Shown here one piece after another: positions 49,367-58,516 of a DNA stretch of 64,000 nucleotides (the first letter of the stretch is position 1; each line of letters begins with the position of its first letter). The notes beneath the pieces were generated by a model, which ran no database searches, was not told the DNA's origin, and was given only the letters and a program-made list of their open reading frames with translations. The position numbers and the translations under genes are program-made. Source of the stretch: Phycisphaeraceae bacterium (lineage in GTDB: Bacteria; Planctomycetota; Phycisphaerae; Phycisphaerales; Phycisphaeraceae); assembly GCA_020851735.1 (NCBI GenBank), contig JADZCD010000018.1, positions 41,161-105,160 of the forward strand. The letters run 5' to 3'.

Positions 49367-50680
49367 TCACACTTTGATTTCCGCCAGGCGCTGTGGTGCG
49401 GCGGTCACTTTGCGGAACGCCTCGGCGATTTGTTCCAGGAACGGCCGGAGGTCCTTCATCCACGGCCCGCCGCCTAAGGTCAGGTCCAGTTCCCAGCAGC
49501 GTTTCTCAGCCACGGGGCAATCGCCCTTGCGGTAGACGATCTGGTCGCCACGCGGATTGGCCTTCCAGGGGTAGCCATGGCCAGACCACCAGTCCTTGGT
49601 CTGGAAGATGTGACGCAAGTTGATCGGGTTGCCTACGTAGCTCCAGCCGATGGGCACGCCCTCGGCTTGCAGGGCTTTTAGATATTGCACGCGGTTGACC
49701 TTGCCCTGGAAGTCCTCGGGTACGAAGGACCAGGGAATAATGTGCCAGGCGGGGTCGCGATCGGCGGGTATGGGCATCGGTTTTATGCCCGGAACTCCCG
49801 TGAGGGCTTGGCGCAGATGGGCGGCGTTTTTGCGGCGCCAACTGTTCATTTCGTCCAGGCGTTCAAACTGTTTTAAGGCCAGGGCGGCGGTGAAAGCGTT
49901 GATGCGATAGGTGTAAATGAGGCTGTCGATTTTGGAACGCAGCTCGGGGATGGTGACCTGGGGGCCGGTGCGGGCGGGGTGCATGCCGGCTAAAAGGGCC
50001 ATCTGATGCAGGCGGTCGTCGTCGACCACCAACATGCCGCCGTCGCCGGCCGCGAGGTTCTTGCCTGAGCCGATCGAGAAGCAGGCGAAGTGCCCGAAGC
50101 TGCCGACCTGTTTGCCCTTGTAGAGCGAGCCCTGGGCCTGGGCGCAGTCCTCGATGACGATCAGGTTGTGTTTGCGCGCGATGGCCATGATCGGGTCCAG
50201 GTCGGCGGGGATGCCGAAGATGTGGACGAGGACGATGGCCCTGGTGCGCGGAGTGATGAGCGGTTCGATCTTGCGGGGGTCGATGGTTAAGGTGTCGGGA
50301 TCGATGTCGGCGAAGATCGGAATACCGCCGGCCTGAAGGATGCAAGAGCAGGTCTGGCCCCAGGAGTAGGGAGAGGTGATCACTTCGTCGCCCAGTTGAA
50401 TGCCGGCTGCCAGACAGGCGATGTGGAGGGCGGGTCCGCCGCCGGCGGTGGCGATGGCGTACTTGCGGCCCAGGACCTGGCAGAACTTTTTCTCCAGGTC
50501 CTCGGCCAGGCCGCCGGGCGCGGCGGTGCAGGCCAGGCGCCAGTCGCCGGCCGCCTTGGTCATGGAATCGGCGACGAATTGAATCTCGGCGTCGGTAAAA
50601 CAGGGCCAGGGCGGGGCGCTGAGGGTCACGGTTTTGGGGCCGCCAAAGATGGCCAGGTCGGTGGTGGTGGCGGTGGTCAT
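49367..50680 (-). CDS. DegT/DnrJ/EryC1/StrS-family aminotransferase
   Basis: This 437-residue PLP enzyme belongs to the family that transaminates keto-sugars. It has the PLP-lysine motif F-S-I-G-S-G-K-N-L-A-A-G-D-G-G, an Asp-Cys-Ala-Q pair (V-I-E-D-C-A-Q-A-Q-G) that contacts the cofactor, and A-I-A-T-A-G-G-G-P-A-L-H at the phosphate site. Most relatives make amino sugars; some are dehydratases. Context suggests a role in carbohydrate metabolism, as MDR dehydrogenases and a regulator lie upstream. The start at 50680 has AGGAG 8 bases away, which is better than a start 14 codons upstream. Confidence 0.88.
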   Translation of the reverse strand: MTTATTTDLAIFGGPKTVTLSAPPWPCFTDAEIQFVADSMTKAAGDWRLACTAAPGGLAEDLEKKFCQVLGRKYAIATAGGGPALHIACLAAGIQLGDEVITSPYSWGQTCSCILQAGGIPIFADIDPDTLTIDPRKIEPLITPRTRAIVLVHIFGIPADLDPIMAIARKHNLIVIEDCAQAQGSLYKGKQVGSFGHFACFSIGSGKNLAAGDGGMLVVDDDRLHQMALLAGMHPARTGPQVTIPELRSKIDSLIYTYRINAFTAALALKQFERLDEMNSWRRKNAAHLRQALTGVPGIKPMPIPADRDPAWHIIPWSFVPEDFQGKVNRVQYLKALQAEGVPIGWSYVGNPINLRHIFQTKDWWSGHGYPWKANPRGDQIVYRKGDCPVAEKRCWELDLTLGGGPWMKDLRPFLEQIAEAFRKVTAAPQRLAEIKV

Positions 50681-50788
50681 GACGATTGCTCCTGGGCCGG
50701 CCGGGGCGAGGGGCAAAAACACAGCGCCCGGTGGGCCGAATCTTTAGGATCATTATGCGAGGCAACTGGGGTGGGGGAAATGCCTGGA

Positions 50789-51739
50789 TTAACGATCCGA
50801 TGTCCGAACTTTCACTGCCGCGGCCCGATAGGCGGAGGGGCGCTGGCCGGTGACGCGGTGAAACACGCGGCTGAAGTGGTAGGGATTGGCAAAGCCCAGG
50901 GCGTAGGCGATCTGCTTGACGCTGGCGGCGGGTTTGGTGAGGCGATCCTTGGCCAGGTCGATGCGGTGGCGGTCGATGAACTGGTGCAGCGTCAGCCCGG
51001 TTTGGCGGTGAAAGAGACTCGAAAGATAGTTGGGCGAAAGGGCGACGTGATTGGCCAGTGTGACCAGCGAGGGCGGGCGGTTGGCGGATTGCTGGATGAT
51101 CTGTTGGACCTGGGCGACTAAGGGATGCGAGGAGGGGAAATTGGAGGCGGGCGTGGGGGCAGGTCGGCGCAGGTGGTCCAGGGTGTGGGCGGCCAGGGCG
51201 ACGAGGGTGGCGGAAACAGTGGCGTCGGCTTGCAGGGGGTGTTGGAGGAAATGATCGAGGGCGGAGCGCAGCTCGGAGGAAATGGGGGCGAAGTTGGCGT
51301 AATCCAGCACCTGGTAGCCGCGGGATCGGGAATAGGACGTAGCGTGAACGCGCAAATTGTCCTGATTGAAAACAAACCAGAAAAGTTGATAGGGCAGGCA
51401 GGATTCCAAAGCGCATTCGCCGTGCAGGGCGTTGGGACGGAGCAGGAGCCAATCGCCGCGGCGGGCGCGATAGGTGTAGGGCGCGATACCGAAGTGAAAT
51501 GAGCCGGACAGGACGGTCGCCAGCTCAGGCCAGGGGTGGCGGTGCCCGGGTTGCCCGCTGGGCATGATCTGATTGCCGTAGAAATCAACGGGCGGAAAGC
51601 GGCGGCGGGCGGAATTTCGCGAAGGAATGGACTGGCCGAAGAGCAGGCGTGCGGGCGCGAGCGCGGCGATATTGCGCAGGACGGCGGTGGCAGTTAAGCG
51701 GGTAAGCAGGGGATGGGGATTGGCGTGTGAGGCAGCCAT
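50789..51739 (-). CDS. AraC-family transcriptional regulator
   Basis: The 316-residue product has an N-terminal cupin-like ligand-binding domain with the histidine-containing H-R-H-P-W-P-E-L, and a C-terminal AraC domain of two helix-turn-helix motifs. The latter shows L-A-N-H-V-A-L-S-P-N-Y-L-S-S-L-F-H-R-Q-T-G and I-A-Y-A-L-G-F-A-N-P-Y-H-F-S-R-V-F-H-R. These regulators usually sense a sugar and activate nearby genes. It lies on the same strand between the DegT gene and two MDR dehydrogenases, so it probably controls this locus. The ATG at 51739 is chosen over a TTG 6 codons upstream. Confidence 0.88.
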   Translation of the reverse strand: MAASHANPHPLLTRLTATAVLRNIAALAPARLLFGQSIPSRNSARRRFPPVDFYGNQIMPSGQPGHRHPWPELATVLSGSFHFGIAPYTYRARRGDWLLLRPNALHGECALESCLPYQLFWFVFNQDNLRVHATSYSRSRGYQVLDYANFAPISSELRSALDHFLQHPLQADATVSATLVALAAHTLDHLRRPAPTPASNFPSSHPLVAQVQQIIQQSANRPPSLVTLANHVALSPNYLSSLFHRQTGLTLHQFIDRHRIDLAKDRLTKPAASVKQIAYALGFANPYHFSRVFHRVTGQRPSAYRAAAVKVRTSDR

Positions 51740-51789
51740 ACGCGCACCTGAGTTCAAGGATAGCAGACGATACGCCGGAGTCTACGCTG

Positions 51790-52803
51790 CTAATCCTGCC
51801 AGTGGTCGAGGATCACGCCCATGGCCTCACTGCGGCGGGTCATCAAGAGGTCGTAGGCTTCGGCGGCCTGAGGGGCTGGGAAGCGATGGGTGACCAGGTC
51901 GCTGACGCGCATCTGCTTCCGCAGCAGGAACTGGAAAAAGAGCTGGACCATGTGGTTTTGCGACCAGTAGCCAGCCCAGTCGCTGGGCTGCGGGGTGGGG
52001 TTGGTGGCGTGGGCGCCGAGGATAGTGATGTCGCGCATGATCACGTCCTGAGCGAGGCGCTGCTGGCTGGGATTGGCCACGTCACCGACGAGGACGAAGC
52101 GTCCAAAGCGGCGGGGGAGTTTGAGCGCGGTCGCGAAGGCGTCCGGGTGGCCGGTCATGTCGAAGACGACGTCGGCCAGACGCCCGCCGGTGAGGCGTTT
52201 AAGTTCGTCGACGGCTTCGGACACGGGTTTTGAAATGGCCGCGGTCGCGCCATGGGCGGTGGCCAGCTGCAATCTTCCGAGGGCGGTGTCTATCGCGATG
52301 ACTTCGCCGGCACCGGCGGCCCGGGCGTATTGCACGATCAACTGACCGAGCATTCCTAAGCCGACGACCACGACCACTTCGCCTAAGCGCAGTTTGGCCT
52401 TGCGGAACCCGTGCTGGGTGATGTAAGAAAGCGTGGCCCAGCTGGCTTCTTGGTCACTGACGCCGTCGGGAATCAGCCGGGCCTGGGCGGCGCTGCAGAG
52501 AGCGAATTGGGCATGTTTCACCGGGCAGGTGACGCGGTCACCTTCCTGAAAATCCTTGACCGCGGAGCCTTTTTTGATAACGCGGCCCACGAGGCTGTAC
52601 CCGGGTTGGAAGGGGTACTTGACCCAGCCGGCCCAACTGGTGCCGGGGTCGAACTGTCCGCGCAGGCAGGTGCATTCGGTGCCGGTGCTGATGAGCACGC
52701 AGGTGGTTTGAATCAGAAGGTCGTCAGGCCCGGGGTCCGGCACGTCGCCTTCGCGCAGGTCAACCTGATTAGGTTTGGGGAAAACGATTTCAAGGGATTT
52801 CAT
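51790..52803 (-). CDS. MDR-superfamily dehydrogenase, zinc ligands absent (copy 1)
   Basis: The 337-residue product is a medium-chain dehydrogenase with a GroES-like domain and a Rossmann domain. The NAD motif is V-G-L-G-M-L-G-Q-L, followed by the acidic residue in V-I-A-I-D-T. The usual catalytic zinc ligands are missing: the I-C-G-S-D motif reads I-S-T-G-T-E, and the G-H-E motif reads P-G-Y-S. It therefore resembles the zinc-free BchC-like and related oxidoreductases. It may oxidise or reduce a sugar or polyol. The next gene, closely similar throughout, ends 14 bases upstream and is likely its tandem duplicate. Confidence 0.85.
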   Translation of the reverse strand: MKSLEIVFPKPNQVDLREGDVPDPGPDDLLIQTTCVLISTGTECTCLRGQFDPGTSWAGWVKYPFQPGYSLVGRVIKKGSAVKDFQEGDRVTCPVKHAQFALCSAAQARLIPDGVSDQEASWATLSYITQHGFRKAKLRLGEVVVVVGLGMLGQLIVQYARAAGAGEVIAIDTALGRLQLATAHGATAAISKPVSEAVDELKRLTGGRLADVVFDMTGHPDAFATALKLPRRFGRFVLVGDVANPSQQRLAQDVIMRDITILGAHATNPTPQPSDWAGYWSQNHMVQLFFQFLLRKQMRVSDLVTHRFPAPQAAEAYDLLMTRRSEAMGVILDHWQD

Positions 52804-52817
52804 GAAAAAGCTCCCGC

Positions 52818-53870
52818 CTAGACCCCCGCGCCGTCGCCCGGAGAAACACTGCCGGGGTCTTGAAGGTTTCGCCAGTTGAAGATCACGCCCATGGCTTCGG
52901 ATCGCCGCTGGGTGAGCAATTCGTAGGCTTGGGCGGCATCGTGGGGAGAGAAAGTGTGGGTCATTAAGTCACGCACGCGCATGCGGCCTTGTCCTAAGTA
53001 GCGATAGAAGAGGCTGGTCATTTGGCCCTGCGACCAAGGAGCGAAATCGGTGGTATCCATCGGGGTGTTGACGTCATGGGCGCCCATGATGGTCAGATCA
53101 CGCCCCAGCACGTTGTGAATGAGGTGCTGCTTTTCCGGTTCGCCGGTGTCGCCGACGATGACCAGGCGCCCGAAGCGGCGGAGCAGGCCCAGCGCGTGCG
53201 GCAGGACGCTCCAGTGTCCGGTGACGTCGAATACCACGTCGGCCATCGCTTTGCCGGTGATTGTCTTCAGGTCTGTTTCGGCTTGCTCGATGGGCTTGCA
53301 GAGGGTGTGCGTGGCGCCGTGGGCGGCGGCCATGGCCAGTCTGCCGGGGACGGTGTCGATGACGATCACTTCGGCGGCGCCGCTGAGTGCGGCATATTGC
53401 GTGACCAGTTGGCCTAATAGGCCAGCCCCGACGATGACCACCACCTCGCCCAGCTTTACCTGCCCGCGGCGAAAGCCATGCTGGGTGATGTAGGCCAACT
53501 TGCCCCAGGTTGCTTCTTCATCGCTGACGGAGTCGGGAATGGGCACGGCATGGCGCGCGGAACTCAGCACGTACTGGGCGTGCGACGCTTCGCAGAGGAC
53601 GCGATCGCCGGGCTTTAGATTATCCACGTCCGGCGCGGTCTTGAGGACTCTTCCGACCATGCTGTACCCCGGATAGAAGGGGTAGTGGACCCATTTTTCC
53701 CAATTCGTGCCGGGGGCGAAATTCCGCTGCAGGCAGATGCACTCGGTGCCGGTACTGATCAGACTGGCCGTGGCCCGCACCAAGACTTGGCCCGGACCGG
53801 GGTCAGCTACGTCGAGCGTGCGCCGTTCCAGTTGGTTTTTGCCGGTAAAGACAATGCCCAGGGCCTTCAT
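52818..53870 (-). CDS. MDR-superfamily dehydrogenase, zinc ligands absent (copy 2)
   Basis: The 350-residue product is a paralogue of the adjacent gene. It shares the I-S-T-G-T-E-C region, P-G-Y-S instead of P-G-H-E, the NAD motif V-G-A-G-L-L-G-Q-L, the S-D-E-E-A-T-W-x-x-L-A/S-Y-I-T-Q-H-G-F-R stretch, and the C-terminal RRSEAMGVI. The zinc site is equally lost. Both genes keep the cofactor region, so both are likely active oxidoreductases acting on related substrates or together. The Met at 53870 is used; another Met lies two codons upstream. A divergent promoter region follows. Confidence 0.85.
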   Translation of the reverse strand: MKALGIVFTGKNQLERRTLDVADPGPGQVLVRATASLISTGTECICLQRNFAPGTNWEKWVHYPFYPGYSMVGRVLKTAPDVDNLKPGDRVLCEASHAQYVLSSARHAVPIPDSVSDEEATWGKLAYITQHGFRRGQVKLGEVVVIVGAGLLGQLVTQYAALSGAAEVIVIDTVPGRLAMAAAHGATHTLCKPIEQAETDLKTITGKAMADVVFDVTGHWSVLPHALGLLRRFGRLVIVGDTGEPEKQHLIHNVLGRDLTIMGAHDVNTPMDTTDFAPWSQGQMTSLFYRYLGQGRMRVRDLMTHTFSPHDAAQAYELLTQRRSEAMGVIFNWRNLQDPGSVSPGDGAGV

Positions 53871-53952
53871 CACCATGCTCCTGTCCGGACCTAAGCGGAA
53901 TTACCCGGCGATTTTGCGGGCGATCGGCGAAATTACGCCGGTTTGAACGTCA

Positions 53953-54006
53953 TTCGCACGTTGCGAAGTTAACTAAAGTCGTGTCGTTGTCCAATTTATT
54001 TGCGAA
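53953..54006. promoter_or_regulatory. Candidate operator in the divergent promoter region
   Basis: TTCGCA-CGT-TGCGAA (53953-53967) is a perfect inverted repeat with a 3-base spacer. A further TTGCGAA half-site lies at 54000-54006. The region separates the dehydrogenase operon from the Ldh2-MFS-sulfatase-mannosidase genes, so a local regulator could bind here. AraC proteins usually bind direct repeats, so this palindrome may belong to another regulator. Confidence 0.45.
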
Positions 54007-54173
54007 ATCTGGTAGGGTGGATGAAGGCGGTTTAGATTGTTTCCAGGCGAGTCTATGCCCATGCTGGAATATTCAGACAGGTTGCCATACGGCGCGAGAT
54101 TCGTCAGCGTGTTACACTTTTCCGCCATTCGCCAGGGTGCTTGACCATCTAGACACGAAGGATGTGGCCCGCT

Positions 54174-55277
54174 ATGGAACTGGTTTTACCGTTGGATCTG
54201 CATCGTCGGATCGTGGAAGCCGCGTACCGCAAGCGAGGCTTTACCGCCGAGGAAGCCGGGCAGGCGGCCCGCTTCTGCGAGTTGGCGGCCTGGCACGGCA
54301 TCAAGACGCACAACGCCCTTAAGGCTCTACACCTGGACGACCACTTCGGCTCAGGCAATCGGGTTAAGCAAGGTTGCGTGCCGGGAGCGAAGATCGAAAA
54401 ACTGCCCTCCCGATTCCCCGCGGCCCAGCGGTGGAACGCGCATCGGAAGCTGGGGCAGGCGGTGGCGTTCGCGGCCATGGATGAATGCGTGGCGCTGGCG
54501 GAGAAGTTCGGCGTGGGGATCGTCAGCGTGGACGAAGCGTTTCATTACCTATGGGGCGGCGGGTATGTGATGGAGGCGGCCAAGAAGGGGTACATCGCGT
54601 ACACCAACTGCACGGCAGCGCTGGCGGAAGTAGTGCCCTTTGGCGGGAAATTTCCCACGCTGGGGACGAACCCGCATTCGTGGGGATTCCCGACGACCGC
54701 GGCGGTGGGATTTCCGATCGTGATCGACTGGGCGACGAGCACCGTGGCCATGGGGCGGGTGCAGCAGTTTAAGCGGGAGAACAAGCCTCTTCCGCCCGGG
54801 GCGGCGGTGGACAAGGACGGCAAGGAAACGACGGACCCCAATCAGGTGGCGGCGCTGTTGCCGTTTGGGGCGCATAAGGGTTACGGCTTGTCGCTGATTA
54901 ACGAATTAGTGGCGGGACTGATCGGCGGGTCGCTGCCGACGCTGCGCAGTCGGCCTGAGTTAGCGGAAGCCGACGAAAAAACCGCGCCTAATTTTTTCTT
55001 TCAGGTGATTCACCCGGAGGCTCTGTCCGGCGGTGCTTTCGCCAAGGGACGGAATCAGGCCCAGAACGTCAAGGCGGTGATCGAGGATATTCTGGGGCAC
55101 GGCAACGCGCCCCCGCAAGGGCGGACGATGCTGCCGGGGGAGATTGAGCATCGCGCCGCGCTAGCCAGTCAGAAGGCGGGGGGGCTGATCTTCACGGAAG
55201 CGGAAATCGCGGAATTCGCCCGGATCGCAGGCGAATTGGGCATTGGGATGGATGCGAATTCTTTAAAGAAAGTGTGA
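54174..55277 (+). CDS. Ldh2-family NAD(P)-dependent dehydrogenase (malate/lactate/ureidoglycolate type)
   Basis: The 367-residue product belongs to the Ldh2/YlbC/ComC family of NAD(P)H-dependent oxidoreductases, which act on malate, sulfolactate, ureidoglycolate or sugar acids. Conserved features are the catalytic His in V-D-E-A-F-H-Y-L-W-G-G-G-Y, L-G-T-N-P-H-S-W-G-F-P, V-I-D-W-A-T-S, and L-P-F-G-A-H-K-G-Y-G-L-S-L near 240-252. The start is at the second Met (54174), with AAGGA about 12 bases upstream; an ATG four codons earlier lies directly against that site. It opens the plus-strand operon with an MFS carrier, sulfatase and mannosidase. Confidence 0.88.
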   Translation: MELVLPLDLHRRIVEAAYRKRGFTAEEAGQAARFCELAAWHGIKTHNALKALHLDDHFGSGNRVKQGCVPGAKIEKLPSRFPAAQRWNAHRKLGQAVAFAAMDECVALAEKFGVGIVSVDEAFHYLWGGGYVMEAAKKGYIAYTNCTAALAEVVPFGGKFPTLGTNPHSWGFPTTAAVGFPIVIDWATSTVAMGRVQQFKRENKPLPPGAAVDKDGKETTDPNQVAALLPFGAHKGYGLSLINELVAGLIGGSLPTLRSRPELAEADEKTAPNFFFQVIHPEALSGGAFAKGRNQAQNVKAVIEDILGHGNAPPQGRTMLPGEIEHRAALASQKAGGLIFTEAEIAEFARIAGELGIGMDANSLKKV

Positions 55278-55371
55278 GCACGAAGCGATCCGTCGGCTGA
55301 GAGCGTCCGTCGGCGGATCGAAAGTCACGCCGGTTCGCCGCGCATGAAAATTGCCCGCAGGTGTTTTGGCC

Positions 55372-56706
55372 ATGAACTGCACGTTGAATCCATCCGAGAA
55401 GGCATGTTGTCATGACGCGTCAACCGATGTCGACGGTGATCGCCGCTATCGCCGCAACGTTTCTTTCGTGGCCTTGGGGGAAGGGATCTGGGGCTTTCAG
55501 GCCATGATGGTGGCTCCGGCTTCGGTCCTCACCGTGTTGCTTAAGCAGCTTGGGGCGGGGGAGCTGATGCTCAGTTCGATCACCGCCATTGAAGCTGGGG
55601 CGGTGGCTTTGCCGCAGATCTTAGGGATGTATTTGTTCTACTCGCGTCACCGGCGGCAAAAGCAGGTGATCCTGTGGCACATGCTGGCGATCATCCCGTT
55701 CTGGTTCATGGCGGCGGCGTTGGCTTATGGGGCGGACAAACTTCCGCCGGCCGTAACGTCCTGCCTGCTGCTGGTCTGTTTCGGAGGCTTCCAGTTGGGC
55801 ATCGGCATCGTGACGGCGGCGTGGATGGAGTGGATGGCGCATTTGTTTGAGATTCACCGGCGGGGCATCGCGATGGGCATCGCTTTTAGCGTATCGGCCC
55901 TGAGCGGATTCGCCGGCTCTTTGATTGCCGGGCAGGTCATCCGGATGGGTTCCGACACGTTGCCTTTTGCGCTGTTGTATCTTGCGGCGGGTACGCTGGC
56001 TCTGCTATCAATCAATTTTTTCTGGTTCGTGCGTGACCCGGTCGACGCGCAGGAGTGCGACACCACCCTGCCGCGTTTGCCGGAGCTGCTGCGGCACTTC
56101 GGGATGAGCCTAAAGGACGCCAATTTTCGGTCGTTTCTGGTCGGCCGGATGCTCGCCGCGTTCGGCTTCTGCATTCTGCCGTTCTTCACGGTGTATTTCA
56201 CGTCGGTGGACGGGGGCGGTTTATCCAACAGCAAGGTGGTGAGCTTCTATGCGGCGGCTTCGATCGGCACGGCTCTGGCCCACCTGGTTCTGGGAAAACT
56301 GGGTGATCGCTTTGGCCATCGCCTGGGGATTCTGCTGGGGACAGCCACCCAGGTGGTGACGCTGGCCCTGGTGCTCGTCGGCAGCGGGCCGGTGGTCTGC
56401 ATCGTGGTGTTCACCTGCACAGGGTTTTGCACCGCCAGCGGATTTTTGTCGCATTTCAACCTGCTTTTTGAGACCTGTCCGCACGATAATCGTCTGGCCC
56501 ACATCACCGTGGGCAATCTGGCGATGTCACCGGGTCTGATCTTCGCGCCGCTGCTGGCCGGCTGGGCAGCCCGGGAGTGGGGGCTGCGCACACTGTTTGT
56601 GATCTGCCTGGTTCTTAGTGGAACGGCGCTGCTGTGGTTCATCCTGCGATTACGCGAGCCACGGCATCTGGAGCTGGAAATGTTGGCGGATCATCGCTCG
56701 GCCTGA
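55372..56706 (+). CDS. MFS transporter
   Basis: This 444-residue product has about 12 hydrophobic segments. After a polar N-terminus with several Cys residues, the helix-2/3 loop contains Y-S-R-H-R-R-Q-K-Q, and a second MFS A-like motif, G-K-L-G-D-R-F-G-H-R, lies in the middle loop. It likely imports a monosaccharide or oligosaccharide released by the sulfatase and mannosidase encoded downstream. The frame also opens at a TTG 7 codons earlier. It follows the Ldh2 gene by 94 bases and ends 82 bases before the sulfatase start. Confidence 0.8.
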   Translation: MNCTLNPSEKACCHDASTDVDGDRRYRRNVSFVALGEGIWGFQAMMVAPASVLTVLLKQLGAGELMLSSITAIEAGAVALPQILGMYLFYSRHRRQKQVILWHMLAIIPFWFMAAALAYGADKLPPAVTSCLLLVCFGGFQLGIGIVTAAWMEWMAHLFEIHRRGIAMGIAFSVSALSGFAGSLIAGQVIRMGSDTLPFALLYLAAGTLALLSINFFWFVRDPVDAQECDTTLPRLPELLRHFGMSLKDANFRSFLVGRMLAAFGFCILPFFTVYFTSVDGGGLSNSKVVSFYAAASIGTALAHLVLGKLGDRFGHRLGILLGTATQVVTLALVLVGSGPVVCIVVFTCTGFCTASGFLSHFNLLFETCPHDNRLAHITVGNLAMSPGLIFAPLLAGWAAREWGLRTLFVICLVLSGTALLWFILRLREPRHLELEMLADHRSA

Positions 56707-56788
56707 CCGGCCGCGAGTTGGTGGGACCATTGACCAGGAGTCGGGGGCGAATTACTTCTTGACGGAAACTTGCCTACACTATCGGCCT

Positions 56789-58336
56789 ATGACCGCGCGG
56801 CCGAACATCCTGCTTATCACTTCCGACCAGCAGCATTTTGACACGCTGGGTTTTGCCAATCCCCTGATCCAAACGCCGAGCCTGGATCGCCTGGCCAGGG
56901 AAGGGGCGCATTTCACGCGGGCGTATTGTCCCAATCCGCTCTGTTCGCCGACGCGGGCGTCGATCATCACCGGGCTATACCCTTCGGCCCACGGCTGCTG
57001 GACGCTGGGCACGAAGCTGATGGAGAACGTGCCGACGCTTGGGCAAACGCTTGGCGGAGCGGGGTATCAGACGTCGCTGGTGGGGAAGGTGCACCTGCAA
57101 CCGCTGGCGGCGACGGCGGAGTTCAGTTCGATAGAGTGCCAGCCGATCCTGCGCGACCTGGAGTTTTGGCGGAAGTTCACCGGCCCGTGGTATGGTTTTG
57201 AGCGCGTGGAAACCGCACGCATGCACGCGGATGAATCACACGCGGGGCAGCACTATGCGATCTGGATGGAGGAAAAGGGGCTCAGGAACTGGGCGGATTA
57301 TTTTTACAGCGTCGATGGCACGCCCGGTCCGCGGGCGCTAAAGCCGCTGCCGGGTTACGGCTGGCGCGAGCCGGGGGCGTGGCCATTGCCGGCCGAATTC
57401 CACTATTCGACTTGGACAGCCGAGCGCACCATCGCGCACATGCAGGCAGCCAAAGAGAGCGGCCGACCGTTTCTGCTCTGGTCGAGTTTTCACGATCCGC
57501 ACCCGCCCTATGCCGTGCCCGAGCCCTGGGCGAGCATCTACGATCCAGCGCGGATGCCTATCGGCCGATATGTCGAGGGCGAGTTCGCCCACATGCCGCC
57601 GCCTTACGCAATGACGCGCGACCCCAAGGCCAATTGGGCCCAGTTCCAGGAGCCCGGCGGCCATGGCGTACACGGCTATCACTGCCATCTGATCGACGAG
57701 GGATTATTGCGGCGGTCGATGGCGGTGTATTACGGCATGATCAGCTTCATGGATCAGCAGATCGGGCGGATTCTTAAGGCCCTGGACGATCTGGGCATGA
57801 CGGAAAACACCCTGGTGGTGTTCACGACGGATCACGGGCATTATCTGGGCCAGCACGGCCTGATTGCCAAAGGCCCGTTCCATTACGAGGACGGCGTGAA
57901 GCTGCCGTTCCTGGTGCGCTGGCCGGGGCAGGTGGCGGCGGCGACCACTTGCGGTGCCATGCAATCGCTGGTCGACCTGATGCCCACGTTCTTACAGGCG
58001 GCGGGCGTGGCGGTTCCACGGTCCATGCAGGGGGTCAGCCAATTGGACGTCTGGCAAGGCAAGTCGGCAGCGGCCCGCGACCATGTGCTTGTGGAGAATC
58101 GCCACCAGCCGACGAAAGTGCATCTGCGGACGTACATCAACGAACGTTATAAGTTGACGGTGTATCGGCAGCAGCCGTGGGGGGAGTTTTTTGACTTGCG
58201 CGACGATCCGCAAGAACTGCACAACCGCTGGGATGATCCGCATTATGCGACGAAGAAGGCGGAAGTGATGCAGCGGTTTCTGCAGGCGGAAATGCAGCGG
58301 GAGATCATGTCCATGCCGCGGATTGCCGGGGCGTAA
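56789..58336 (+). CDS. Type I sulfatase
   Basis: The 515-residue product belongs to the formylglycine sulfatases. The N-terminus N-I-L-L-I-T-S-D-Q-Q-H gives the first metal Asp, and Cys52 in C-S-P-T-R-A-S is the residue that must be converted to formylglycine. The later F-T-T-D-H-G-H-Y-L-G-Q-H-G motif supplies more metal and substrate residues. There is no signal peptide, which suggests it acts in the cytoplasm on imported sugars or small sulfate esters. No formylglycine-generating enzyme gene is seen here. A longer frame runs back into the MFS gene and is rejected. Confidence 0.92.
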   Translation: MTARPNILLITSDQQHFDTLGFANPLIQTPSLDRLAREGAHFTRAYCPNPLCSPTRASIITGLYPSAHGCWTLGTKLMENVPTLGQTLGGAGYQTSLVGKVHLQPLAATAEFSSIECQPILRDLEFWRKFTGPWYGFERVETARMHADESHAGQHYAIWMEEKGLRNWADYFYSVDGTPGPRALKPLPGYGWREPGAWPLPAEFHYSTWTAERTIAHMQAAKESGRPFLLWSSFHDPHPPYAVPEPWASIYDPARMPIGRYVEGEFAHMPPPYAMTRDPKANWAQFQEPGGHGVHGYHCHLIDEGLLRRSMAVYYGMISFMDQQIGRILKALDDLGMTENTLVVFTTDHGHYLGQHGLIAKGPFHYEDGVKLPFLVRWPGQVAAATTCGAMQSLVDLMPTFLQAAGVAVPRSMQGVSQLDVWQGKSAAARDHVLVENRHQPTKVHLRTYINERYKLTVYRQQPWGEFFDLRDDPQELHNRWDDPHYATKKAEVMQRFLQAEMQREIMSMPRIAGA

Positions 58337-58516
58337 AGGTTGGTGGAGGAATCAGTGCGAGCAGGCAAAGACGGGACTTCAACGGTATAACATGGGCTCG
58401 TTTTGACCCCCCTTAAGCGCGGGTTTCAAACGCGGGGCGAGTTTCCGCATGCCCTTAAAGGGAAGAGTTCAAGCACGTTCCGGCGTGCCGCAGCAAAACA
58501 AAATGGAGCGAAGATC

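Noticed and set aside
49863..51452. 529-codon minus-strand frame overlapping the DegT and AraC genes
   Set aside because: Low-complexity Arg/Pro/His-rich translation in a shifted frame of two clear genes; no domain pattern.
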